This document shows, piece after piece, positions 1 through 5,707 of a stretch of 8,764 nt of DNA. Every line of letters begins with the position of its first letter. Position 1 is the first letter of the stretch. Made by a program: the position numbers and the translations under genes. The notes beneath the pieces were generated by a model that was not told the DNA's origin, ran no database searches, and worked only from the letters and a program-made list of their open reading frames with translations. The stretch lies in assembly GCA_002469915.1 (NCBI GenBank), contig DKOG01000210.1, positions 1 through 8,764 on the forward strand, written 5' to 3'. The stretch is from Bacteroidetes bacterium UBA7368 (GTDB lineage: Bacteria > Bacteroidota > Rhodothermia > Rhodothermales > UBA10348).

Positions 1-129
1 AGTGTATTTCACTCAGGTAATACCAGCGCAAGGTATCAACGATCACTCCAGATTACGGTCCTTGACCTACCAGTCTATCATCCGATAGCAAACCGAACCC
101 AACACCAAATCATACGTATTGGGATTTGA
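1..129 (+). other. Open frame at the window edge, possible tail of an upstream gene (unresolved)
   Basis: Frame 1 is open from the first base to a TGA at 127-129, about 42 codons (end reads HQIIRIGI). Frame 2 is also open, for 28 codons, to a TAG at 86-88. The minus strand is interrupted by stops. Either plus frame could be the C-terminus of a gene lying upstream of the PASTA gene, or the stretch could be non-coding and carry its promoter. I recognise no family in either translation, and 42 open codons are not strong evidence for coding. Confidence 0.2.
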
Positions 130-159
130 ACCTCATTTTATGATTTCCGATCGAGAGAA

Positions 160-939
160 GTGCACATCCGAAAAACCATATTTCAGACTCTGACCAACCA
201 CTTTTTGTGGATAGGGCTCGCAGTCCTGGTTGTCGTTTCGGGCGTCTTGTATGTGACGTTCAATTCTTGGATCATGCCGACTTTTACGAGATATGGAGAG
301 GCGATCGTTGTTCCTGGTGTAATCAATACGGACACCGATGAAGCGATGGCTCTCCTCCAAAAAGCTGGACTAAAATCCGAGACTGTAGTGTTACGCAAGC
401 CCAATTTGCCACGGAATGTCGTCATAGATCAAAACCCTCGACCGCAAGCGCTGGTAAAACCGGGAAGACGTATTTACCTAACCGTCAACGCCGGAGATAC
501 GACAACTGTACTTGTGCCCAATGTCGAATCATTCCCGATTCGGGAGGCTCGAAGCCGAGTCACGATTCATGGACTCGTAATTAAAGAAGTGCTGCCCGAC
601 TCAATTCCCTCTCCGCACGCCAACACCATAACCCGACAGTATCCAGCTGCTGGATCGAGTGTCCCAAGTGGGTCGGAAGTGACACTCTGGTTTGGAACGG
701 GATTAGGAGACAGGCTCGTTTCTGTTCCGAACATAACAAGCCTGACGGTAAGCGAGGCTAGAGAAAAACTCCTCTCGCTTCGCCTCAGATCTGTTGTCGT
801 AGGGGCTGGCACGGAGCCGGTGGAGTTCATGAAGGTGGTCTACCAAGGGACAGAAGCAGGAACCAGCGTAAGAGAAGGGTACGAGGTGCGCCTTCATCTC
901 ACGTCAGAGAACGCATCACTCAACGATATCAACAATTAG
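160..939 (+). CDS. Membrane-anchored protein with three PASTA domains
   Basis: A 259-residue protein with a short basic N-terminus, one membrane segment at about residues 16-35, and three extracytoplasmic PASTA domains at about 48-112, 116-179 and 187-248. Each domain begins with a VP-type motif (VVPGVI, LVPNVE, SVPNIT) and has the usual QxP/GxxV turn near its end. PASTA domains bind muropeptides or uncrosslinked peptidoglycan in Gram-positive Ser/Thr kinases and penicillin-binding proteins. Here there is no kinase or transpeptidase domain, so a structural or sensing role at the cell wall is inferred, not shown. The start is GTG at 160: an in-frame TGA at 127-129 leaves no earlier ATG or GTG, and the ATG at 140 is in another frame. 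GAGAG lies immediately upstream but is too close to be a good ribosome site. The 3' end overlaps the end of convergent pyrR by 24 bases. Stand-alone PASTA proteins of this layout are common in Bacteroidota and relatives. Confidence 0.9.
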   Translation: MHIRKTIFQTLTNHFLWIGLAVLVVVSGVLYVTFNSWIMPTFTRYGEAIVVPGVINTDTDEAMALLQKAGLKSETVVLRKPNLPRNVVIDQNPRPQALVKPGRRIYLTVNAGDTTTVLVPNVESFPIREARSRVTIHGLVIKEVLPDSIPSPHANTITRQYPAAGSSVPSGSEVTLWFGTGLGDRLVSVPNITSLTVSEAREKLLSLRLRSVVVGAGTEPVEFMKVVYQGTEAGTSVREGYEVRLHLTSENASLNDINN

Positions 940-1413
940 TTCAGTCGTGTCTACTTCAACGCGCTCACGGTGCTTGGTAGGCATGACCCGACCTACATAG
1001 TCTGGCTGAATTGGATATTCTCGGTGCCCTCGGTCAATGAGTACCAAGAGCTGAATGGAACGAGGTCGCCCTGAGCGCACAACCGCATCTAGAGCCGCGC
1101 GGGCTGTCCTGCCTGTGAAAAGGACGTCATCTACTAAGATGACATCCTTGTCAGTGAGATCGGGCAATGCGGTGCCCGAACCGGAATACGGAGTGTCATC
1201 TCTGAAAGCGGCTACATCTAGGTCTACCGAGATGATTTCTGTCTGCTCAATCTGGTTTATGAACCCTACTAAGTGATGGGCTAAAACGGCCCCGCTGCTT
1301 TTGATTCCCAGCACAGCCAACGATTCAACGCCCCGATTGCGCTCTACAATCTCGTAGGACAGACGATCTAGCGTCTTGGCTACCTGCTGTGGGCTCATTA
1401 ATCGAGTACGCAT
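916..1413 (-). CDS. pyrR: PyrR-type uracil phosphoribosyltransferase / pyrimidine regulator
   Basis: A type I phosphoribosyltransferase of 165 residues with the PyrR signature: ERNRG (24-28), FRDD (70-73), the PRPP loop VILVDDVLFTGRT (91-103), GRPRSIQL (115-122) and DRGHREYPI (127-135). PyrR makes UMP from uracil and PRPP, and in many bacteria binds pyr mRNA leaders to cause attenuation when UMP is plentiful. I chose ATG at 1413 because it aligns with the start of Bacillus PyrR and gives the usual length. The longer frame begins at an ATG at 1452 that lies inside the hairpin of a terminator (1437-1464), so its 13 extra residues are unlikely to be translated. There is no clear ribosome site. 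Transcription comes from the same side as tmk, fur and the secreted protein, through that terminator. No other pyr gene is in view, so RNA-binding activity is not shown. A lone PyrR can act only as a salvage enzyme. Confidence 0.9.
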   Translation of the reverse strand: MRTRLMSPQQVAKTLDRLSYEIVERNRGVESLAVLGIKSSGAVLAHHLVGFINQIEQTEIISVDLDVAAFRDDTPYSGSGTALPDLTDKDVILVDDVLFTGRTARAALDAVVRSGRPRSIQLLVLIDRGHREYPIQPDYVGRVMPTKHRERVEVDTTELIVDIVE

Positions 1414-1436
1414 GTCCAAACGGGGTTCTATGAAAC

Positions 1437-1464
1437 AAAAAAGCCCTCGCATTTCGGCGAAGGC
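1437..1464 (-). terminator. Rho-independent terminator in the leader of pyrR
   Basis: Read on the minus strand, the arm GCCTTCGC (1464-1457), loop CGAAAT and arm GCGAGGGC (1450-1443) form an eight-pair stem with one T-G wobble, followed directly by six T (1442-1437). The core is flanked by TGAAAC (1470-1465) and GTTTCA (1436-1431), which could pair around it. It starts 23 bases after the stop codon of the small secreted protein and its T run ends 23 bases before the pyrR ATG. It therefore ends the upstream transcript, or acts as an attenuator for pyrR. On the plus strand there is no T run after the stem, so it is one-directional. Confidence 0.8.
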
Positions 1465-1486
1465 GTTTCAACTAAGGAGAAGACGT

Positions 1487-1894
1487 CTACTGAAACATTG
1501 CTTTCAAACTTCCCCAAGTACGTCGAACGGCTGTAGTAGTGTAATTCATGGATTGACTCTTCAGGACTTCCCGAACGCCATTCATATACACTACTTCTAG
1601 CTGGTAGTCGACCTGATCGCTTCCAGATTTAAATACCTGAGAATCACGATATCCGTATGCCCTGTTGGGGCCGTGTGCCGCCGCTTCATGAATTCGCACA
1701 AACTGATCATTGCTGAACGGCGTTTTGCGCTGAATTTCGAATTGGCGTACATCTTCTTCCAGCTCAGATTGCCAGGTTATGACGAAGTCCCGTCCTTCCT
1801 CTCTAATATCAAATCCAGACAAGCGCACCTGCCCAGCGAGCATGGTTGCCCCCGTGAGGATCATAAAAGACGCTATGAGGAGTACAGTTTTCAT
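1487..1894 (-). CDS. Small secreted fibronectin-III-like protein, unknown function
   Basis: A 135-residue protein with an N-terminal signal peptide (MKTVLLIASFMILTGATMLA, cleavage likely near residue 21), so it should be exported to the periplasm or beyond. The rest resembles a single fibronectin-III-like beta-sandwich of the kind found in secreted Bacteroidota proteins: FVITWQSELEEDVRQFEIQR (about 37-56), then a YGYRD turn and a YQLEVVYMNG strand (about 97-106). The C-terminal tail RRTWGSLKAMFQ is basic and amphipathic. There is no T9SS sorting domain or lipobox. The start is fixed by an in-frame TAA at 1895-1897 directly before the ATG; there is no Shine-Dalgarno. It lies 106 bases after fur and ends just before a strong terminator. 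I cannot name a function. It might be an adaptor or a small envelope protein. Confidence 0.75.
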   Translation of the reverse strand: MKTVLLIASFMILTGATMLAGQVRLSGFDIREEGRDFVITWQSELEEDVRQFEIQRKTPFSNDQFVRIHEAAAHGPNRAYGYRDSQVFKSGSDQVDYQLEVVYMNGVREVLKSQSMNYTTTAVRRTWGSLKAMFQ

Positions 1895-1981
1895 TAAGAG
1901 AGGTACATCATAATCTCACCAATATACATGTTATCGGCCGAGTATTACAGGGTCTGAACTTATAAGCTGTCATAATAATAC

Positions 1982-2031
1982 ACAACTAGTTCAGGTACAC
2001 CTAAGATTCCACCTTTTTGGGACAACTAGTT
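1982..2031. repeat. Repeated ACAACTAGTT pair at the 3' end of fur
   Basis: ACAACTAGTT occurs at 1982-1991 and again at 2022-2031, 40 bases apart. AACTAGTT is its own reverse complement, so the two copies can also pair as an eight-base stem around a 32-base loop that contains AGGT-GT-ACCT. One copy lies inside the last codons of fur, the other just after its stop. No T run follows, so it is not a normal terminator. It may be an mRNA 3'-end structure or chance. Confidence 0.35.
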
Positions 2032-2471
2032 TTTTTGCAGTGGCCATACATATTCAACGAATGATGGCTGATTTCAAATTCAAAGATCTCAGCTACCATG
2101 TCTCGAATACTCTGAATTCGAGGATCACAAAACTCGAAGAGGTCATTGCAATCCAGGCAAATGAGATGATCATGTTGCCAATAGCGGTAGGACCTTTCAT
2201 ACTTCGCGTGTTTGTCTCCAAATTGATGACGTACGACCAAATTGCACTCCACCAGTAGTTCAAGCGTGTTATACACCGTTGCCCGACTGACCTGCGCTTT
2301 ATTTTGCATAAGTCGCAAATAGAGCTCATCCGCATCGAAATGATCGTCGGCTTCGTAAACGGCTTCAAAAATGGCTAAGCGCTCCGCTGTTTGACGCAGA
2401 TTCCGCTTTTTCAGATAATCGTTGAAACGGCCACGAACGATATTAAGTTGATCTTCAGGAAGCTTGGGCAT
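2001..2471 (-). CDS. fur: Fur-family metal-responsive transcriptional repressor
   Basis: A 156-residue Fur-family regulator of usual length. The N-terminal winged helix carries the recognition region SRATVYNTLELLVE (62-75), preceded by RQTAERLAIFEAV (26-38). The C-terminal dimerisation domain has HDHLICLDC (100-108) and ends HHSLNMYGHCKKTSC (136-150). C105/C108 and C145/C150 make the four-cysteine structural zinc site. H44, E92, H100, H102 and E113 correspond to regulatory metal ligands of Fur. E92, where PerR uses an aspartate, and the GHC-x4-C ending are closer to Escherichia coli Fur than to PerR, so an iron-responsive role is the best guess. Zur or PerR-like behaviour is not excluded. No iron-uptake gene is in the window. 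On the minus strand TATTTCTG (2496-2489) is one mismatch from the Bacteroidota -7 element TAnnTTTG, but no good -33 element accompanies it. Fur lies 69 bases after tmk. Confidence 0.9.
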   Translation of the reverse strand: MPKLPEDQLNIVRGRFNDYLKKRNLRQTAERLAIFEAVYEADDHFDADELYLRLMQNKAQVSRATVYNTLELLVECNLVVRHQFGDKHAKYERSYRYWQHDHLICLDCNDLFEFCDPRIQSIRDMVAEIFEFEISHHSLNMYGHCKKTSCPKKVES

Positions 2472-2540
2472 GTGCGTGTAAATGGAAACAGAAATAGGTT
2501 AAACGAACCCTAAGAGCTAAAAGCAGTTCCTTTAAATGGG

Positions 2541-3161
2541 TTACAGATACAAACTGAGATCCTCCCAAATCGCGTTCTCCACCTCACTCTCAGTCCCGCT
2601 ACCATCAATAATACACACGCGCTCTGAATGCCTTTCGGCTAAAGTCAAATACGCATTCCTGACCCGCTCGAAAAAAGCCCCACCAGCCTGCTCCATTCGA
2701 TCTGCAGCTTTTTCTTCCCCAAATCGAATGTTTAGTCTCGACTCGGCAGTTTCCGTAGTGATATCCACAAAATACGTTCTGTCTGGGATCACACCCCCAG
2801 TAACCTCGAGCTGAAAGGATTCGAGCCAAGAAGGCTCTGCCACTCCTCGTCCCCCGCCCTGGTAAGCAATAGTCGAATCGAAAAATCGATCGCAAACGAC
2901 AATGCCCCCGCGCGCGTGAAACGGGCTAATTTTTTCTTTAACCAGTTGAGCGCGCGCGGCAGAAAACAAAAGCATTTCGGCAAAAGGGTGAATATCGAGG
3001 CTGGGATCCAGCAAAATATCCCTTACCTGCTCTGACATAGCCGTACCCCCAGGCTCCCGCACGTAAAGTGTTTCTTTACCCAACAGGTCTAATCGAGTCA
3101 AAAGACGCTTTATTTGGGTGCTTTTCCCGGATCCGTCAATTCCTTCAAAACTGATAATCAT
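2541..3161 (-). CDS. tmk: dTMP (thymidylate) kinase
   Basis: Phosphorylates dTMP to dTDP with ATP in the cytoplasm, an essential step of dTTP supply. Taking ATG at 3161 as the start gives 206 residues, the normal family length. The P-loop FEGIDGSGKST (5-15), the REPGGT motif (35-40), the CDRFFDSTIAYQGGGRG block (90-106) with the DR pair, and a LID with R146 and ADR (153-155) are all present. The P-loop has no basic residue while the LID has arginines, the arrangement of bacterial (E. coli-type) enzymes. The frame can be extended to a TTG at 3176, adding five residues (MPPRR). I prefer the ATG because MIISFEGIDG is how most family members begin; neither site has a Shine-Dalgarno. It is divergent from the TPR gene and heads the minus-strand block tmk, fur, secreted protein, pyrR. 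Confidence 0.93.
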   Translation of the reverse strand: MIISFEGIDGSGKSTQIKRLLTRLDLLGKETLYVREPGGTAMSEQVRDILLDPSLDIHPFAEMLLFSAARAQLVKEKISPFHARGGIVVCDRFFDSTIAYQGGGRGVAEPSWLESFQLEVTGGVIPDRTYFVDITTETAESRLNIRFGEEKAADRMEQAGGAFFERVRNAYLTLAERHSERVCIIDGSGTESEVENAIWEDLSLYL

Positions 3162-3257
3162 ACGTCGTGGTGGCAAATCTTAAATGAACCGTCCCTAGAG
3201 AACACGATAATCGACAAATAAAACGTTGTAGTATAGAGAGAATCATCAGGAGTATTG

Positions 3258-3289
3258 CTTGATTTTCGGTTGGAATGCACATACTTTTG
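3258..3289 (+). promoter_or_regulatory. Bacteroidota-type promoter for the TPR-DUF368 pair
   Basis: TACTTTTG at 3282-3289 matches the -7 consensus TAnnTTTG exactly. CTTG at 3258-3261 fits the -33 element (TTTG) with a spacer of 20 bases. Transcription would start near 3295, giving an mRNA leader of about 95 bases before the ATG at 3389. Single matches to this short consensus can occur by chance, but the position in the tmk/TPR divergent gap is right. Confidence 0.5.
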
Positions 3290-3388
3290 TCTTTCCCGTC
3301 GAACCTTTTCAACACGGCAGCTTTGAAGCAGCCCAAATGCTCCTTAGGAAGCATTTTCGCTCTCCAATCAGGTACGATACCGCACCGC

Positions 3389-4801
3389 ATGAGCATGTTC
3401 AACTACGGCTTCGAAGACTTCGAGGAATTTAAAGATGACAGTCGCCTGGAAGACCTGGCGGCTCACTTCGAGCGAGAAGGATCGGATTCATATTTCGATT
3501 CGGATACGCTTGAAGAAATCGCTTCGTACTACTTTGAGCAAGGACGATTTGAAGAATCCCTGCGTGTTGTCGACAGATCCCTAGAAATGCATCCGTATTC
3601 ATCAGATGGATGGATGAGACGCGGCATTCTGTTGAATAACTTAGGGCGTCACCACGAAGCGCTCGAAGCGTACGATGAAGCGCTGGGGATGAACCCGACA
3701 GATATTGAGACTCTCGTCAACAAAGGAATCACACTTGATTCGGTTGATGAACCTGAAAAGGCACTTCTCGCATATTCATATGCCTTAAATCTGGATCCGA
3801 ATAATGATGAAGCACTTTTCAATACTGGTGTTACACTTGAACGCCTAAATAGAATCGCTGAAGCTGTTGCTGTTTTTGAGCACTGCGCTGAGCGAAATCC
3901 CGAGCATCCTGAAGTTTGGTATGAACTCGGATTTTGTTATGACCGAGTGGGGCGTGAGCAGGATAGCGTGGCATCCTACGACAGACATCTAGATATTGAC
4001 CCCTATTCTCACGATGCTTGGTACAACCGAGGTATCGTTTTAAATCGGATCACTCGTTACAGAGAAGCGATTGATTCATATGACATGGCCCTCGTCATTT
4101 CTGAGGAATTTGCCTCCGCACACTACAACCGTGGTAACGCACTTGCGAATCTAGGTGAATTAAGTGAAGCCATCTCGAGCTACAAACGTGTGCTGGAGAT
4201 TGAGGGCAAAGACGCAGCCACGTGCTATAATATTGCGCTGGCTTTTGAGGAACTGAAGCTCTTTGAAAGCTCCATCCATTACTTCGAAAAAGCGATTGAA
4301 GCCGACGAGACGTATGCAGAAGCATGGTACGGGCTGGGTTGTTGCTACGATGCGATGGAACGCTTTGAAGAGGCCCTTTCTTATTTTAACAGAGCCGTCG
4401 TACTAAGTCCCGAAACGCCTGACTTTTGGCATGCCAAGGCCGATTGCGCCTATAACTTGGGTCGCCTGCCAGAAGCAGCAAATGCTTATCGTACGGTCGT
4501 TAAAGTGGCTCCGAAAAACAGGGATGCCTGGATGGACTTCGCTGAGACGTTGTTTGAATCAGGTGCTGTTGAGGAAGCTCTGAACGCCTACAAAACAGCT
4601 CTATCCCTTAAACCGGACTGTGCTCAGACCTATTTTCATCAGGCCAAGGCCCTATTTGCGCTCGGTCAACCGGAAGAAAGCATTCGCTCGCTGAAAATGG
4701 CTTTCCGCCTCGATCCGGCCCAGCTTGAAGAGTTTCCACGAGCGTACCCAGAGCTTTTCCGCGACAAGGATATCCGTCGCATGTTGGACCTGGACAACTA
4801 G
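3389..4801 (+). CDS. Cytoplasmic protein of twelve tandem TPRs
   Basis: A 470-residue acidic protein with no signal peptide or membrane segment. After a 36-residue acidic N-terminus (MSMFNYGFEDFEEFKD...) come twelve 34-residue TPRs in unbroken register (residues 37-444), then a 26-residue cap containing FPRAYPELFRDKDIRRML. The repeats keep the W/Y-x2-G/A-Y/A pattern and the closing P at position 32 or nearby (examples AWYGLGCCYDAM, AWYNRGIVL). TPR arrays are protein-binding scaffolds, and twelve would form a superhelix of more than one turn. The longest frame begins at an ATG at 3275, but the extra 38 residues look non-coding and that ATG lies upstream of the expected transcription start of the promoter at 3258-3289. 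ATG 3389 (or 3395, two codons on) is preferred. It is followed after 9 bases by the DUF368 gene, with a shared AGGAG site, so the two form one operon. The partner is unknown. Confidence 0.88.
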   Translation: MSMFNYGFEDFEEFKDDSRLEDLAAHFEREGSDSYFDSDTLEEIASYYFEQGRFEESLRVVDRSLEMHPYSSDGWMRRGILLNNLGRHHEALEAYDEALGMNPTDIETLVNKGITLDSVDEPEKALLAYSYALNLDPNNDEALFNTGVTLERLNRIAEAVAVFEHCAERNPEHPEVWYELGFCYDRVGREQDSVASYDRHLDIDPYSHDAWYNRGIVLNRITRYREAIDSYDMALVISEEFASAHYNRGNALANLGELSEAISSYKRVLEIEGKDAATCYNIALAFEELKLFESSIHYFEKAIEADETYAEAWYGLGCCYDAMERFEEALSYFNRAVVLSPETPDFWHAKADCAYNLGRLPEAANAYRTVVKVAPKNRDAWMDFAETLFESGAVEEALNAYKTALSLKPDCAQTYFHQAKALFALGQPEESIRSLKMAFRLDPAQLEEFPRAYPELFRDKDIRRMLDLDN

Positions 4802-4804
4802 GAG
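4800..4804 (+). promoter_or_regulatory. Shine-Dalgarno of the DUF368 gene, overlapping the TPR stop
   Basis: AGGAG lies six bases before the ATG at 4811 and uses two bases of the TPR stop codon TAG (4799-4801). It is the clearest ribosome site in the window, where most genes lack one, and suggests that ribosomes ending the TPR protein restart on the next gene. Confidence 0.7.
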
Positions 4805-4810
4805 TCATTC

Positions 4811-5707
4811 ATGTCCCAATCTATCTTTCGCTGGCTTTCTTCCTTCGGGCAAGGAATCGTCATCGGTGCAGCCAATGTAATTCCCGGTGTTAGCGGCGGA
4901 ACAATGGCGCTCATATTCGGCATTTACGAACAACTTATCGGGCTGCTTGGAGATTTGTTCAAAGCTGGGCTGCTCCTGTTAAAATTGGACTTCCGTGGCT
5001 TTTCCGAAAAAATGAGCCATATTCCGTGGGCATTTTTCCTTTGGCTTACTGGTGGCATTTTAATAGCTCCTCTGCTTGGGGCCAAGCTCATTCCGAATGC
5101 ACTCGAAACATGGCCTGAAGAAAGCCGCAGCCTCTTTTTTGGCCTTATCCTTGGTACCATTCCCATTCCATGGATTCGAATCAAGGATCACCGCCGAAGA
5201 AATGTACTTTTTTTGCTCATTGCGGCAGCAGTTTCGTTTCTCATTGTTGGTATTCCGCCCGCAGAATTGACTGATCCAGGACTCATTGCCGTCTTTTTTG
5301 CGGCAGCATTAGCGATTTGCGCTATGATCCTCCCCGGCGTAAGTGGAGCGTTCATTTTGCTCATTCTGGGTATGTACGTTCCTGTATTCGAAGCCATTGA
5401 ATCCCGAGACCTCACCGTTATTGCCGTCTTTGCGCTGGGAGCAGGACTAGGGCTGGGCAGTTTTGCCCTTCTTTTAAAAGCTCTCTTAGAAAAAGCCCAC
5501 GATACCACCATGGCGGTACTTGTCGGTTTGATGATGGGGTCCCTTCGATCACTCTGGCCTTGGTTAGCCGAAGACCGCGGCGTCCTTGCGCCAGATACTG
5601 GCGATGGATTTGGAATCGTGCTTGTGCTCGGGCTAGCTGGCCTTGCCGTTTCTTCCGTCCTAACGCTGATTGAGTTCAGAGCGAGCCGTTCCCATTCGAA
5701 CTCTTAG
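4811..5707 (+). CDS. DUF368 family membrane protein (PopT-type undecaprenyl-phosphate translocase)
   Basis: A 298-residue hydrophobic protein with about eight membrane segments. It has the twofold internal repeat of DUF368: ANVIPGVSGGTMALIFGIYE (21-40) in the first half and AMILPGVSGAFILLILGMY (171-189) in the second, each a re-entrant type PGVSG motif followed by a GIY/GMY helix. DUF368 proteins (PopT) have been shown in other bacteria to return undecaprenyl phosphate, the lipid carrier of cell-wall synthesis, across the inner membrane. The assignment here is by family membership. A cytoplasmic loop with KDHRRR lies at 125-130. Length is normal. The gene is in one operon with the TPR protein. 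Its TAG (5705-5707) overlaps the TAA of the convergent haem lipoprotein gene by three bases, leaving no room for a separate terminator. Confidence 0.9.
   Translation: MSQSIFRWLSSFGQGIVIGAANVIPGVSGGTMALIFGIYEQLIGLLGDLFKAGLLLLKLDFRGFSEKMSHIPWAFFLWLTGGILIAPLLGAKLIPNALETWPEESRSLFFGLILGTIPIPWIRIKDHRRRNVLFLLIAAAVSFLIVGIPPAELTDPGLIAVFFAAALAICAMILPGVSGAFILLILGMYVPVFEAIESRDLTVIAVFALGAGLGLGSFALLLKALLEKAHDTTMAVLVGLMMGSLRSLWPWLAEDRGVLAPDTGDGFGIVLVLGLAGLAVSSVLTLIEFRASRSHSNS

Noticed and set aside
62..89. TTGACC with GATAGC 16 bases on as a sigma-70 promoter for the PASTA gene.
   Set aside because: The -10 match is weak and the lineage often uses a different promoter type; it may lie in an upstream reading frame.
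115..135. On the minus strand GGTTCAAATCC resembles the T-arm of a tRNA.
   Set aside because: Only two of the five T-stem pairs form beside the TTCAAAT loop, and no anticodon arm or acceptor stem can be found around it.
1414..1452. Thirteen-residue N-terminal extension of PyrR from the ATG at 1452.
   Set aside because: The ATG lies in a terminator hairpin and the shorter form matches the known family start.
1921..1985. AT-rich TTATTATTATGACA-like stretch as a Fur or PerR box before the small secreted gene.
   Set aside because: It lacks the dyad symmetry and length of a Fur or PerR operator.
3275..3388. N-terminal extension of the TPR protein from the ATG at 3275.
   Set aside because: It overlaps a good promoter element and its 38 residues do not resemble the rest of the protein.
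5188..5511. Open frame of 107 codons on the minus strand.
   Set aside because: It lies wholly within the well-supported DUF368 gene and shows no family features; it is a shadow frame.
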